A stretch of DNA of 64,000 nucleotides from Paenibacillus sp. yr247 (GTDB lineage: Bacteria; Bacillota; Bacilli; Paenibacillales; NBRC-103111), in the NCBI RefSeq assembly GCF_900103825.1, contig NZ_FNIF01000015.1, forward strand, positions 46,487 through 110,486, in the 5' to 3' direction. Within the stretch, counting starts at the first letter, position 1. Each line of letters opens with the position of its first letter. Positions 1-9,632 of the stretch are shown piece by piece. Position numbers and translations under genes: made by a program. A model generated the notes under the pieces. The model had not been told where the DNA came from and ran no database searches. It saw only the letters and a list, made by a program, of their open reading frames with translations.

Positions 1-108
1 TCTTGCAACGGTACATATTTTTGTTAATGAAGCCGGTGACGCGCTAAGTCGGATATCTCAATAACTTTAAGCGTCTAGATTAATAAAAGATTCAAGAATT
101 AAAAATAG

Positions 109-134
109 CCCCCCTTGAAAAAAGGTGGGGTTTT
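109..134 (+). terminator. Rho-independent terminator
   Basis: A C-rich arm, a GAAA loop and an AAGG-TGGGG arm form a stem followed by TTTT. The gene it ends would lie left of the window. Confidence 0.6.
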
Positions 135-271
135 CATGTATTCCTTACTTCATTATGCTCAATTTTCTTCTTCGGACGACGAATCCTGACATTTTTTTTG
201 TAACAACGCACCTAAAACGGACATCTTTATCGAACGGTGTAGAAGCGCCATTTTAGAGGGGAGAAGGTATC

Positions 272-469
272 TTGACTTTTTATTGTATAGGTTGTTGTTG
301 CTTCCATGAGGATGGAGATACTGTCACGACATTTCGGACCGCTTTTCACTTCCTCCCTAACGGGGAGAAAGTTCCGGCAGGTCTTTGCATAGAACATCGG
401 CAGACGATCGTAGTAAATGCCCCCTCTATCGGCCCGGATTCCTTGTTGATTCAAAAACTAGCTGGATAG
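272..469 (+). CDS. Small hypothetical protein, 65 aa
   Basis: The TTG start is preceded at good spacing by a purine-rich ribosome binding site (GAGGGGAGAAGG). The product is cysteine-rich at its N-terminus (one C, then CCC within the first ten residues), and I recognise no family. A similarly long open frame exists on the opposite strand, so coding status rests mainly on the ribosome binding site. It could be spurious. Confidence 0.3.
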   Translation: MTFYCIGCCCFHEDGDTVTTFRTAFHFLPNGEKVPAGLCIEHRQTIVVNAPSIGPDSLLIQKLAG

Positions 470-505
470 CGATCCCAGAAAAAGTAAACTCATGTTGATT
501 CGTCA

Positions 506-925
506 TCAGAATTTCAGTTCATCAATTGCTTTCTTATATTTATCAATTCTTACATAGTCTTTATCTGTTAGACTAGTCATTCGACTAATGTCACAGTTAT
601 CTTCTAAATCCAAAAGCTTCACATTAGTTGCTATTGGATTTAATTTGATCCTCTTAATAAAACCTTCGTACGTTTCATCAGCTCTCCTTGTAAGACAGTC
701 TAGGGCCTCGATAATATTCAAGCTAAATCCTTCATTTTTCAAGTCAAACAATGTCACATCCGAATCCTCTAAAACGTCATGTAATACTGCTACTATTGAC
801 TCCTCTGTTGTTTTCGCTTTACTGGCTATTCTTATCGGATGTAATATGTATGGATTTCCTCCCTTATCTGTTTGACCCTCATGTGCTTTCGCGGCTATAA
901 GAATGGCTTTAGTTAATGTACTCAT
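506..925 (-). CDS. HD-domain phosphohydrolase, RelA/SpoT hydrolase-like
   Basis: This 139-residue protein has the layout of a stand-alone RelA/SpoT-type HD domain: an N-terminal helix with AAxAHxGQ, then HPIRIAS, then a VLHDVLED motif with the metal-binding His-Asp pair near residue 48, then an NCDISR-like segment. The family includes small alarmone hydrolases (MESH1-like) that remove the 3'-diphosphate of (p)ppGpp, and other nucleotide hydrolases. No synthetase, TGS or ACT domain is present. The substrate cannot be told from sequence. It appears to be a single-gene unit; a GC hairpin lies just upstream of the start. Confidence 0.8.
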   Translation of the reverse strand: MSTLTKAILIAAKAHEGQTDKGGNPYILHPIRIASKAKTTEESIVAVLHDVLEDSDVTLFDLKNEGFSLNIIEALDCLTRRADETYEGFIKRIKLNPIATNVKLLDLEDNCDISRMTSLTDKDYVRIDKYKKAIDELKF

Positions 926-989
926 ATCTACACCTTCTCATCAAACTTATAAATGTTTTCTATATATTATACATGACATTAATGTACTA

Positions 990-1008
990 AGGCTGCACGC
1001 GGCAGCCT
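990..1008. repeat. Hairpin identical to cassette-repeat hairpin
   Basis: Arms AGGCTGC and GCAGCCT enclose a 5-nt loop. The whole 19-mer is identical to the hairpin at 42356-42374 inside a complete cassette-type repeat. Flanking motifs here are weak. It is the only copy seen outside 41-62 kb. Confidence 0.6.
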
Positions 1009-1039
1009 CAATGTTAGTTTTTACATCAGCCATAGGCGG

Positions 1040-1951
1040 TTAAATAGGGATAATGGCCAGCCCGGAGGCTGCATTTCCTACTGTTATTGTGTCTATGACC
1101 TTATTATCCTTGATTCTTATAACAGAAACTGTATTTTCTCCAAAGTTAGCTACATACGCATTTTTGCCATTTTGTGTAATGGCTACGATACCGGGTTTAT
1201 TCCCCACCGGAATGGTAGCTATTACCTTGTTATTTTTAAGTTTAATGACTGAAACTGTGTTATCTCCTTCATTACCTACGTAGGCAAATTTATTGTTAGG
1301 GGTTATGGCTATGCCAACCGGCGTTCGACCAACTTGTATCTTTTTAATGATCCTTCTGCTATGAGTACCGATGACCAGAACATTGGTATCCGTGGTGACA
1401 TAAGCAAATTTGCGATTCGTCGTGAAAGCAATTTGATCCGGACCGACTCCGGCGGCGATCGTATCAATAACCTTATTGCGTTTCACATCAAAAATAGAAA
1501 TCGTATTGCTGTCGTTATTGCTTACAAATCCTAAAGTTCTTTTGCCTGACTTCTTAGGTGTAATGGTTACGCCTACCGGGTTTTCGCCGACCTTTATCGT
1601 ATCAACGACCTTTTTTTTCTTTATACTTATAACTGAAACTGTATCGTCGGCCGCATTTGTAACATAGACGAACTTTTGCGATGTCCCTACATCCGATGGA
1701 CGGTTCCCGACCTGGATGGTGCGGATAACTTTTTTCGTTTTTCTTTTGATTACTTGAGTGGTGTTATCGGATTTATTAACAACATAAGCAAACTTCCCAT
1801 CAGGTGTTACAGCGATTTCAAAAGGTCCTCTACCAGTCTTGATTGTAGCCTTGATCTTTCTTGTTCGGGTATCAATCACCGAAACGGTATCGTCGTCGAA
1901 ATTCGTCACATACGCGGAATGAAAAGACGGTGTTTGTTTACATGTGGTCAC
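1040..1951 (-). CDS. YVTN-family beta-propeller protein
   Basis: The 303 residues are almost entirely a propeller repeat of about 42 aa (AYVTN...TVSVIDxxxxKxxxTIxVGxxPxxVAxTP), giving about seven blades. A GTG start lies behind AGGAGG. There is no signal peptide or anchor, unlike surface-layer YVTN proteins. Blades carry many lysines. The role is unknown, and such propellers usually form binding scaffolds. The stop codon lies about 30 bp from the hairpin at 990. Confidence 0.85.
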   Translation of the reverse strand: MTTCKQTPSFHSAYVTNFDDDTVSVIDTRTRKIKATIKTGRGPFEIAVTPDGKFAYVVNKSDNTTQVIKRKTKKVIRTIQVGNRPSDVGTSQKFVYVTNAADDTVSVISIKKKKVVDTIKVGENPVGVTITPKKSGKRTLGFVSNNDSNTISIFDVKRNKVIDTIAAGVGPDQIAFTTNRKFAYVTTDTNVLVIGTHSRRIIKKIQVGRTPVGIAITPNNKFAYVGNEGDNTVSVIKLKNNKVIATIPVGNKPGIVAITQNGKNAYVANFGENTVSVIRIKDNKVIDTITVGNAASGLAIIPI

Positions 1952-2169
1952 TAGAAAGCTCCTCCTTATTTTTTCTGGCTTAATCTAAGCTATTACTTTG
2001 CTAAAAGGAGTGGAACGGCCATTTCATGATTTTTGACCTAGAACAAAACAAAAGAGATCCTCACGAATACACGGAGCACCTCTACTTTTTAATAGTTGTA
2101 TTTAACACACACTTATTCTATTGGACGGACATATACTAGATTAGTAAAGCTAGAAAGGAGGTCTTCATT

Positions 2170-2421
2170 TTGAAACGTGCTGATTCATATTTGATTTGTA
2201 AAAAGTACCTCAATCGAGAAGTCATGATAAAAACGGCACATGGCGATTACAGAGGAACCATTGTGAAAGTGGACAGGAATAAGGTCTATCTAAAAACGAC
2301 GAAAAATGGAAAGAATGCGCAAATCTCGTTTCTGCCTTTTATCATACCACTAGTTCTCTTTGATTTATTAGCTATCTTGCTTTTGGATACAAGGCCTTTT
2401 TTCCCATTCAGACCATTCTGA
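2170..2421 (+). CDS. Small Sm-like protein with hydrophobic tail
   Basis: An 83-residue protein starting at TTG behind a strong AGAAAGGAGG site. Residues 15-45 (VMIKTAHGDYRGTIVKVDR) resemble the bent beta-strands of an Sm/Hfq-like fold seen in many small Bacillales proteins. The C-terminal third is hydrophobic (FIIPLVLFDLLAILLL) and ends in aromatic/Pro residues. The fold is an inference and I know no function. A shared terminator follows. Confidence 0.6.
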   Translation: MKRADSYLICKKYLNREVMIKTAHGDYRGTIVKVDRNKVYLKTTKNGKNAQISFLPFIIPLVLFDLLAILLLDTRPFFPFRPF

Positions 2422-2430
2422 TAAAGTGCA

Positions 2431-2462
2431 AAAACCCCATCCATTCCTGTGATGAGGTTTTA
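2431..2462. terminator. Bidirectional terminator
   Basis: AAACC-CATC and GATG-GGTTT arms with A- and T-tracts lie between two convergent genes. Confidence 0.7.
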
Positions 2463-2468
2463 TTTCTA

Positions 2469-3650
2469 CTAGTAGGAAAACCCCGGATACTTGACGACTG
2501 GCCATTCCTCCTTGCGCAGCGCATCCAATAATTCTGGCCCAACATGCAAATTGTCTCTAACCAGATCGCGAGGGGTAAGCGCCATCCATTGGTTTAACGA
2601 CACATCAACAAATCGGTCGCTCTTGAACATTTCCAAAAACCATAAAGTTTGGTTACCGGTATTCTGAATATAATGCCCAGCAGCAAATGGTACATAGCCG
2701 ACATCACCAGCTCTATAATCAAATGTCCGGGCTATGCCATTGCCAGCAAATACCGTCATGCGGCCCTGTCCGGTAAGGTAATACTGCCACTCATCGTTAT
2801 TCGGATGCCAATGTAGTTCTCTCATTGCGCCTGGTTCAATTTCAACAAGCGCCGCAGCAATTGTTTTAGATATAGGAAAATTAGATGAGTCTACGATTCG
2901 TACACTTCCACCAGGTGTTTTAATTGGTGTTTGCGCTAGCAGCTGATGCTTAAAGCTTTGGGGAATGGTTCCGTAAGGGGATTGTACCTTCTCACTTTCC
3001 AGCGGTCCGGGAACCTTGTCTTGATAGATGTAGACCTGTCCTGAAGGAATGTTGTTAAAGGCACTCACTGGTACTCCGAAATTAGCAGACAACACATCTT
3101 TTGGAGTATGTGCAAACCAATCGGAGATGGATAAGGTGCTAAGGTCAGAAAAGTTACCATCATCGAAGACGAGCAGGAATTCACAATGTTCCAACCCCTG
3201 AATGGAATGTGGGAGTCCAGGGGGAAAGTACCAAAGGTCGCCCGGGCCTACGTCAGCAATGAAATTTCGCCCCATATGGTCGATTGACGTAATTCGCGCC
3301 CGACCTAATATCATGTAGGCCCATTCCGCCTGTTGATGCCAATGCAATTCCCGAACACCGCCGGGTGTCAAGCTCATATTTACACCTGCAAGCGTTGTCG
3401 CAATGGGTAGTTCCCTGACGGTGATTTCCCGTGACCACCCCCCGTGATTTAATGTCATAGAAGTATCTGAGAATGAAAATTTCATGTTAGGGAGCAAGCC
3501 AGAATCCGTTACTGGTGGAACTAGCATGTCGGGGTTTTCAATATCCCGCATAATATTCCGGGGACCGGTATCAATCCCACCGGCGCCGTCATTTCGGATG
3601 GGCTGTGGCACATTTCCGTACATACCTTGATTCCGTTTCGGATTTTCCAT
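2469..3650 (-). CDS. Bicupin oxalate decarboxylase-family protein, variant lid
   Basis: A 393-residue two-cupin protein of the OxdC/OxdD family, which converts oxalate to formate and CO2 with manganese. The start was moved to the ATG 8 nt after AAAGGAG; the upstream in-frame TTG lies inside that ribosome site. The N-terminal metal site is visible as H103, H105, E109 and H148, with the substrate Arg equivalent R100. The C-terminal cupin has HWHPNNDEW and GHYIQ. The lid that reads SENST in B. subtilis OxdC (E162 is the proton donor) reads S168-D-L-S-T here, so the catalytic Glu is Asp and the Asn is Leu. The activity may therefore be slower decarboxylation or oxidation. No secretion signal is seen. 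Confidence 0.9.
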   Translation of the reverse strand: MENPKRNQGMYGNVPQPIRNDGAGGIDTGPRNIMRDIENPDMLVPPVTDSGLLPNMKFSFSDTSMTLNHGGWSREITVRELPIATTLAGVNMSLTPGGVRELHWHQQAEWAYMILGRARITSIDHMGRNFIADVGPGDLWYFPPGLPHSIQGLEHCEFLLVFDDGNFSDLSTLSISDWFAHTPKDVLSANFGVPVSAFNNIPSGQVYIYQDKVPGPLESEKVQSPYGTIPQSFKHQLLAQTPIKTPGGSVRIVDSSNFPISKTIAAALVEIEPGAMRELHWHPNNDEWQYYLTGQGRMTVFAGNGIARTFDYRAGDVGYVPFAAGHYIQNTGNQTLWFLEMFKSDRFVDVSLNQWMALTPRDLVRDNLHVGPELLDALRKEEWPVVKYPGFSY

Positions 3651-3862
3651 TTCATAGACTCCTTTCAATAGATGGCATATCTTTTTTGCTCATTCTAAAT
3701 GATATATGATACAGAATCTGTGTAAATGACTGTCGTGCTCAAACAAAAACTTTGTCAGCAAATAGAGCAGTTGGGATAATTGAGTTAACTTGAACTTCCG
3801 CATTTTGGTATAATTAATGCTCGGACATGTTTTGGATAAGCAGTACAGGGAGGAAATTAGGA

Positions 3863-4729
3863 ATGCTTATAATGATGATGCTTTTATGGTTGTCGGGAGG
3901 CTTTACATCTTCATCGACGGACTCCCTGCCGCCCTATAAGCCGAAGGCAACGTGGCTGTGGAATACTTCGCTCATCGGCACGAGTGCAGGACGAACCGAC
4001 ATTTTGCAATTTGCAAAAAATCAGCAGATCGGATGCATCTTCTTGCAGGTTAACCCGGAAGTTGCCCAAAGCACTTACCGGAGCTTCATCAAAGCTGCTG
4101 CGGACTACGATATTCAGGTCCACGCGTTGGACGGTGCTCCGAAGTGGGCGCTTCCGGAAAACCGGCAAAAAATAACGGATCTAGTCAATTGGGTGAAGTC
4201 CTACAATGCGTCCGTGCTTGATAACGAGCGATTTGGAGGCATTCAAGTGGATATCGAACCTTATCTGCTGCCAGAATGGACCGCTGACCAAAATAAGGTT
4301 GCCGTGGATTGGCAGCAATCCCTTTCTTATTTTCATGAGCTGGTGAAAAAGGATTCCACTTTAACGACAGCCGCAGCCGTGCCTTTCTGGCTCGACAACA
4401 TTCAGCTTCCGGACGGAAGCGGCTCTCTCAGCGAAGCCATTATGGCCAAGCTGGATGAAACAGCCTTGATGTCCTATCGCGATCAAGCGCTAGATGTGGT
4501 TACTCTGGCGGCGTCGGAAATTGCCACGGGCAACCGTCTAGGTAAAAAGGTATGGATCAGCGTAGAAACAAAATCGGCACCAGATACCCCGTACATCACA
4601 TTCTATGGGAAGGGCAAAACAGAAATGGAGAGCCAGCTGGCTCTCATTGACGGCGTGCTGAAAGCACAACCGTCTTTTACGGGTATTGCCGTTCATGATT
4701 ACACCAGCTGGCGTGCTTTAGGCAACTAA
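3863..4729 (+). CDS. Secreted GH18-like TIM-barrel protein (copy 1)
   Basis: A 288-residue product with an N-terminal signal peptide. The start is placed at the ATG 9 nt after GGGAGG rather than 36 nt upstream. The mature part shows barrel-like features: WLWNTS near residue 31, FLQVNPE near 60, and GIQVDIEP with D130 and E132, like the catalytic DxE of GH18-type chitin or GlcNAc hydrolases. A clear paralogue lies at 22624-23562. Both flank the GlcNAc-supply locus, so trimming of an amino-sugar exopolymer is plausible but inferred. Its stop overlaps the stop of the convergent glycosidase by 4 bp. A TATAAT box is visible at about 3808. Confidence 0.65.
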   Translation: MLIMMMLLWLSGGFTSSSTDSLPPYKPKATWLWNTSLIGTSAGRTDILQFAKNQQIGCIFLQVNPEVAQSTYRSFIKAAADYDIQVHALDGAPKWALPENRQKITDLVNWVKSYNASVLDNERFGGIQVDIEPYLLPEWTADQNKVAVDWQQSLSYFHELVKKDSTLTTAAAVPFWLDNIQLPDGSGSLSEAIMAKLDETALMSYRDQALDVVTLAASEIATGNRLGKKVWISVETKSAPDTPYITFYGKGKTEMESQLALIDGVLKAQPSFTGIAVHDYTSWRALGN

Positions 4730-6990
4730 GGTTTTGTGGCGGCACTGGCGGCCGGAGGGGCCCCTTTAGGCGGCTGTTTCGCAAGCTCGCCGAATGCATC
4801 CTTCAGGATCGAATAGCTTATCTTAAGACGCTCATGTGATGCCGGCTTGTTCCAGTTATCCCACTTGTAGGTAGCAGGCTCCACCGGGTTCGGATTGCCG
4901 GAGAGGTGAGGTTCAACACGGACCGCTTTGCTTTCTTCCATCTTGAACGCACCTGCTTCATAAGGGTAACGCCATACCTTATGCATGCTGGGATCGGTAA
5001 ATCCGAGCAGCATCCAAGGCACGCGAACCTCAATCACAGAACCGGAAGAGGACCAGTCGGTCAAATTGTTGAACTCGGCGCTCTTCGGGTCTGTTGTACC
5101 TAGATGCAGCTGACCAATCTCGACATCCTCGAACGGCACCTTTTTCTTGCTTTGCGGCAGCAACAACGGTTTGCTGACCGGCAGCTTCCATGGCAGGAAG
5201 AGGCCATTCTCCGCATGTGACCAGGCTTCCTGCCATGGCATCATTTTGTTAATGAAGCCGTACTGCCAGGTATGGTAATCATATGCGCTTTCCACGTAGA
5301 TGCCCGAATCTTTCTCCCCGCTCAGCTTCATGACAAACTCCTGCCCTCCGCTGAAGCTCACTCCAGGCGCTTTATCCGCTTTCTTGCTCCCTCCATCCAC
5401 CGTGTCAAAACCGATATAAAGCGGCTGTTCCCCCGGCTTCCAATCGCCAGTCTTATTTTTCAGCAAAAGGTACATGTAAGCTTCATCATGCGAAACCGTC
5501 AGGCTGTACCCCGGATATTCCCGGCTTACGGTGTTTTTACGACGGTCCCAGTCATCCGATTTCCCGTCAAGCACAATCGTATCCTCAGGGGATTTGCCAG
5601 GTTCAACCGCAAGTAAGCCAAAATGCTCCTCGTTCGTCAGCATGTTACGCCACATCGGACGACGGGCGGCGGGTGAATCCAACTCCATGGTATTCCAAGT
5701 GATTTTGAACCATTCATCCTGCCAGGAGAACAGCAGTGCTCCGTCAAAGTTCTCGTTGTATATGCTTCGATACAAATCGGAGTCGATCTGACCCTGTTCC
5801 TTTTCCGTATGCATGCCTTGATTGCGGTTTAAAGGACCGTAGTGGGCCATACCGCGCGAGCTCGGCACGCCATACTCTGCTACGATCAGCGGAATGCCTT
5901 TGTGATGCTCCCGCAAATCGTGCAGATACCCGGAGTATGGATTGATTTTTCCTTCGCTGTCTATGTAAGTTTGATACTTGTCCTCAAATCGAAGCAGATC
6001 TGGATAATAGGGATAAATGTGATACGAAGCGAAGTACCCTGCCTTCCAGCCCTCTAGTGGACTAACATGCATCGGATCTACCGAGACCAAGTCCTCGTTT
6101 TCCGCAGGTTCGTTCGAGTGGGTCAGCGGGTCTGTGGTCACCCAGTTGGTGAACGAAACCGGATGCTGCCAGCCGAATTTCATATCCTCCTGTGCCAAGG
6201 CGTCCATCATTTGGGTCAGCCAGCTTTCAAACGGGGAAGCGCCCGAAACCGCTTGAAAATAGGTGCCTTGGAAAGGCTTCAAACCGGGATGCGCATCGTT
6301 GGTCGCTTTCACGGAATAAGGGTCCCACTCTGTACCGATCACCCAACCCAGAACGTAAGGCGATACGTCCGCATCGAATTTCCCCGAAGCATGACCGGGA
6401 TCAGTCTTCCTTTTCAATTGTCCGTGGATGACTTGGACGGCATCCCGGATTTCTTTCTCGAACAGGTCGATCGTACCTTGCTGCAGCGCATCCATTCCCT
6501 GACCGTCCGCACCGACGAGCTGCTCATCAGGCGCCCAGATGCCTTGCAGGATATAGAGCGGGTCCTTTCTGCCGGCATTAAATTCCGCCAGCGCTTCATA
6601 GAAATAGGGCGGCAAAATTGTATAAATTCGGACGACATCTGCATGCATATCCTTGATTTGTCCGAACCAACGCAGATAATCCTCCTTGGTTGGACTGAGC
6701 TCTCCGGGCGCATGCCCCGGAGTCGTAGCCCCCAGGTTCACACCAGACCAAAACTGCGGCTTCCAAGACGTCCCGTCGTAAACCTCCAGATGCCCATCCT
6801 TGGCGGCGGAGGTTTGTTTCACGCCTCCAACTTCGAACACCGGCAGGGCTGAGGCTGGAATATTCTTGCTACCCATAGTAAATAGGTTTCGAGCCAATCC
6901 ACCCCAGTACAACAGCACGGTGCAAAGCACCAGCAAGGCAAGAATGACCACTCCGAACAGGATTCTTCTATTAACCGAAATGACTTGCAT
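4726..6990 (-). CDS. Membrane-anchored clan GH-A-like glycosidase (copy 1)
   Basis: A 754-residue protein with one N-terminal transmembrane segment (residues 9-29) and a large extracellular part. A TIM-barrel region at about 65-440 carries two candidate catalytic glutamates in typical GH-A contexts: E221 in IGTEWDP (strand 4) and E372 in AEYGVPSS (strand 7). A C-terminal beta-rich domain follows (about 460-720), and the tail is Pro/Ala-rich. It is strongly similar over its whole length to the product of 16640-18862. It is the last gene of the leftward lipid-linked-sugar operon, 17 nt after the GT-C gene. The substrate is unknown; an exopolysaccharide is the obvious candidate. Confidence 0.75.
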   Translation of the reverse strand: MQVISVNRRILFGVVILALLVLCTVLLYWGGLARNLFTMGSKNIPASALPVFEVGGVKQTSAAKDGHLEVYDGTSWKPQFWSGVNLGATTPGHAPGELSPTKEDYLRWFGQIKDMHADVVRIYTILPPYFYEALAEFNAGRKDPLYILQGIWAPDEQLVGADGQGMDALQQGTIDLFEKEIRDAVQVIHGQLKRKTDPGHASGKFDADVSPYVLGWVIGTEWDPYSVKATNDAHPGLKPFQGTYFQAVSGASPFESWLTQMMDALAQEDMKFGWQHPVSFTNWVTTDPLTHSNEPAENEDLVSVDPMHVSPLEGWKAGYFASYHIYPYYPDLLRFEDKYQTYIDSEGKINPYSGYLHDLREHHKGIPLIVAEYGVPSSRGMAHYGPLNRNQGMHTEKEQGQIDSDLYRSIYNENFDGALLFSWQDEWFKITWNTMELDSPAARRPMWRNMLTNEEHFGLLAVEPGKSPEDTIVLDGKSDDWDRRKNTVSREYPGYSLTVSHDEAYMYLLLKNKTGDWKPGEQPLYIGFDTVDGGSKKADKAPGVSFSGGQEFVMKLSGEKDSGIYVESAYDYHTWQYGFINKMMPWQEAWSHAENGLFLPWKLPVSKPLLLPQSKKKVPFEDVEIGQLHLGTTDPKSAEFNNLTDWSSSGSVIEVRVPWMLLGFTDPSMHKVWRYPYEAGAFKMEESKAVRVEPHLSGNPNPVEPATYKWDNWNKPASHERLKISYSILKDAFGELAKQPPKGAPPAASAATKP

Positions 6991-7007
6991 AATACCCTCC
7001 TTGATCT

Positions 7008-8684
7008 TTACTGCGCATTAGCCTGCATGTCCTGATTATCTATGCAGAGGGTGGTACCTGATTTAATCAGTGTCACTTTCTCGCTGCTGCAGGAAAGTGG
7101 CGTTTCCTCCTTAAATTCGATGCCGTACGCTTTGAGCCGTTCCCGATTGGACCAGCTGTACGTAAATTCAGCTTTCACTGGCTGTGACACTGATTTCAAC
7201 TGCGCCAACTGGCCTCGAAGCTCCTCGCTCATGGCCCATTGCTTGGTCGTGAATGAGCCGCTGACCAACAGCGTATTCGTGGCAAGCACGAAAGCCAGCG
7301 CGATGCCGACGCCGTTCAAGAGCCGGTACTCTTTCAAGCAGAGGGCAAGAAAAACGCAAATTAACGGCACGGCCCAGAGCTGAGGCACATAACGCGCCCA
7401 CCAAGCTGCCGGGTTAATGAAGGAGGATCCTGCCAACACCGCAATGACCCCGATTGCGGCCAAGGTGATACCGGGACACCTTCGGAAGGAAAGCACCAGT
7501 ACAATTAGGGCAAGAACCAGCGCACCACTGAACAGAGGCCCGAATCCGGCCACCGCCACATCCGTTTCGGCAAATGCCGGAAGTTCTTTGGCGCTAATGA
7601 TAAACGGCCATTGGAACTGCGTCGGTTTCTTATCCGTGCTGTTGCCCATGGGTTCGGCGAAATAAGAGGCTGCGACCTGCTCGAAGCGGTTCATCCGTTC
7701 CAGATTACGCGGTGTAAAGTTCTTCACAACATCGATAGCATTTTCCCCGGCAAGCGGATAAAAAGGATGCCCGTCATGGAGCGTATTGGTTACGTATGGA
7801 TTGTATCCGACAATAAGCACGCCGATCATTCCTCCAAGAGCTGCAAGGCGAAACAATTGCTTCAATCTAGTAAACTGCTCACTCATGTAAAGAACAATAA
7901 GCAAACCTATGGTCAGCACACCCGCATAACCAATCGCTGTGAATTTGATATTCATCATCATGATCATCGTTAGTGTATACATCGAAAGCAGAAGCCACCC
8001 TGAACGGGTATAAACCAAACACCCGAGGGCAATCAGACAAAGCAGCAGCGAACCCAGCAGTCCATCGACATAAAAAGTGAACGACTGGTAAATGCTGACT
8101 GGGTTAAGCGCGAGCAGCAACGCCACCACCCAAGCAGTGACCCGGTTCTTAGGCCTCAAGGTAAGCAGCGCTGCCAAGCTAATCAGGAAGGAAGCCGCCA
8201 TCACCAACAAGTTGATAACTTTGCTTTGCTCGAGTAAACCCGTTGCCTTATAGATGGAAGCCGCTGCTATTTCGGCCGCCTTCGCGTAATGGTTAATCCA
8301 CATGCTATTTCCCGTCGGCTGAGAGATTTCCTTATCGTAGATGGGATTCCATCCTTCAGCCAAATGAATGATCGCCTCTTGGTGATAAGCCTGCCCGTCA
8401 TAGGACAAATCGTAGAAGTACCCGCATAAAATAAAGCCGCAAATAAACAGCAAAGCGCTCAGTCCCACAGAAATGGCGAAAACCTTCACTTGCAGCTGCT
8501 CCACCAGCTTCTTCGACGCGATCCAAGAGAGCAAGACGGCCAATGCCGCTGCGAGCCAAAAATCTGCCTTTAACATCGGCACCCCGGCAAGAAACAACAG
8601 CGACGGTACCATAAAGGCGGCGACGATGAGCGTCAGGAGCGTGATTCCGGTGACCAAACTAATAGATACCATTCGGTTTTTCAT
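7008..8684 (-). CDS. GT-C fold membrane glycosyltransferase
   Basis: About 558 residues with roughly a dozen transmembrane helices and a large first extracellular loop (YDLSYDGQAYHQEAIIHLAEGWNP, split by a Y/F-rich segment). The acidic residues after helix 3 fit a GT-C catalytic loop. GT-C enzymes use polyprenyl-phosphate sugars on the outer face of the membrane (ArnT, Emb, PMT families). The start is the ATG 7 nt after GGGGAG, not the upstream in-frame ATG. It is co-directional with the UbiA, SMR and PAP2 genes upstream, which would make and flip its donor. Confidence 0.7.
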   Translation of the reverse strand: MKNRMVSISLVTGITLLTLIVAAFMVPSLLFLAGVPMLKADFWLAAALAVLLSWIASKKLVEQLQVKVFAISVGLSALLFICGFILCGYFYDLSYDGQAYHQEAIIHLAEGWNPIYDKEISQPTGNSMWINHYAKAAEIAAASIYKATGLLEQSKVINLLVMAASFLISLAALLTLRPKNRVTAWVVALLLALNPVSIYQSFTFYVDGLLGSLLLCLIALGCLVYTRSGWLLLSMYTLTMIMMMNIKFTAIGYAGVLTIGLLIVLYMSEQFTRLKQLFRLAALGGMIGVLIVGYNPYVTNTLHDGHPFYPLAGENAIDVVKNFTPRNLERMNRFEQVAASYFAEPMGNSTDKKPTQFQWPFIISAKELPAFAETDVAVAGFGPLFSGALVLALIVLVLSFRRCPGITLAAIGVIAVLAGSSFINPAAWWARYVPQLWAVPLICVFLALCLKEYRLLNGVGIALAFVLATNTLLVSGSFTTKQWAMSEELRGQLAQLKSVSQPVKAEFTYSWSNRERLKAYGIEFKEETPLSCSSEKVTLIKSGTTLCIDNQDMQANAQ

Positions 8685-8756
8685 AGAGCAACTCCCCATA
8701 TCCGATAAATTCTGTATAGGAGACGCAGATAATCACGTCTCTAAAACAAACCTGAT

Positions 8757-9197
8757 TTAACCAAGCAGCTGTGAAGCGGTCCAGCCGAGCAGCGTACCGA
8801 CTGCAAGTCCGCCAAACACCTCCAATCGGGTATGCCCCTGCCTTTCTCTCAGCCCTGCCTCATTAGTAGCGGCGATTTCGATCATCAACGCATTAATCCG
8901 TTTGGCGTTCTCCCCGACGGCACGTCGGATGCCCATCGCATCAATCATGACGATGTAGGTCACGGCGACGGCCAGACCGAACAGCGGAGTCCCCCAACCC
9001 TGATCGAAGCCGATCAGCATCGAGACCGAGGATACAATTGACGTATGTGTGCTCGGAAAACCGCCATTGCCAATCAGCTTCCGTGCCTCACTGCCGTGGC
9101 GCGCTCTGTTCACCACATACTTGAGCGTCCCTGACACGAGCCAGGCGATAAAAGGCAGAGCCGGATACAACAAGCCTGCACCTATTTGCACATTCAC
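8757..9197 (-). CDS. Divergent PAP2-family phosphatase (DUF212/YuiD-like)
   Basis: A 146-residue membrane protein with the divergent PAP2 signature: K...R in SGTLKYVVNRARHG, GGFPSTHTS, and a later MGIRRAVGENAKRIN motif. These proteins are predicted to remove phosphate from lipid-linked or small phosphorylated substrates. GTG is taken as the start; a second GTG two codons on has better spacing. Next to a UbiA-type prenyl transferase it plausibly dephosphorylates a polyprenyl-phospho-sugar-5-phosphate. Confidence 0.75.
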   Translation of the reverse strand: MNVQIGAGLLYPALPFIAWLVSGTLKYVVNRARHGSEARKLIGNGGFPSTHTSIVSSVSMLIGFDQGWGTPLFGLAVAVTYIVMIDAMGIRRAVGENAKRINALMIEIAATNEAGLRERQGHTRLEVFGGLAVGTLLGWTASQLLG

Positions 9198-9209
9198 TCC
9201 CCCTTTCCC

Positions 9210-9563
9210 TTATGCTCGCGCAATGAGCAGCACGCCGAAAGAGATGAAGGCGGCGCCGAACCATTTTTGCATCGATAAAGATTCCTGGAACAAATAAAAT
9301 CCGAGCAGCATGACGAGAATATAGCCCATGCTGACCATTGGATATGCGGTGCTGAGCGGGAATTTCTTGAGAGCAAACAACCAGAACACCGAACTTAAAC
9401 CATAGCACGCCAGCCCTGCCGCAATGGGCCACGAAGCTGCCATATTGGACCAGGACAGCAATCCGGCACCCGCCGGTTTAGGTAAACTGACGCCCCACTT
9501 CATTAGTACCTGCCCCGCAGCGCCAAGCAGTACGGAAACGATTAGCCATAAATAATGGATCAC
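9210..9563 (-). CDS. Small multidrug resistance-type transporter (ArnE/EmrE-like)
   Basis: A 117-residue protein with four transmembrane helices (about 3-20, 36-60, 65-87, 95-115). GQVLMKWG in helix 1 and the SSVFWLFALKKFPLSTAYP stretch are typical of the EamA/SMR superfamily members that flip lipid-linked sugars (ArnE/ArnF). It lies between the UbiA and PAP2 genes, which favours a flippase role over drug export. This is inference from context. Confidence 0.75.
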   Translation of the reverse strand: MIHYLWLIVSVLLGAAGQVLMKWGVSLPKPAGAGLLSWSNMAASWPIAAGLACYGLSSVFWLFALKKFPLSTAYPMVSMGYILVMLLGFYLFQESLSMQKWFGAAFISFGVLLIARA

Positions 9564-9632
9564 GCAGGTTCTCCCTCCTTAAAGCTTTCCGGAGGAAAGC
9601 TATCTTCGTAAGCATAAGCTGGTCTATCTTCT

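Noticed and set aside
1053..1954. DNA-level tandem repeats in the YVTN gene
   Set aside because: The periodicity is at protein level; codons vary between blades and the beta-propeller explains it.
6067..6852. A 261-codon plus-strand open frame inside the glycosidase gene
   Set aside because: It lies wholly antisense to the well-supported glycosidase, has biased composition and no ribosome site.
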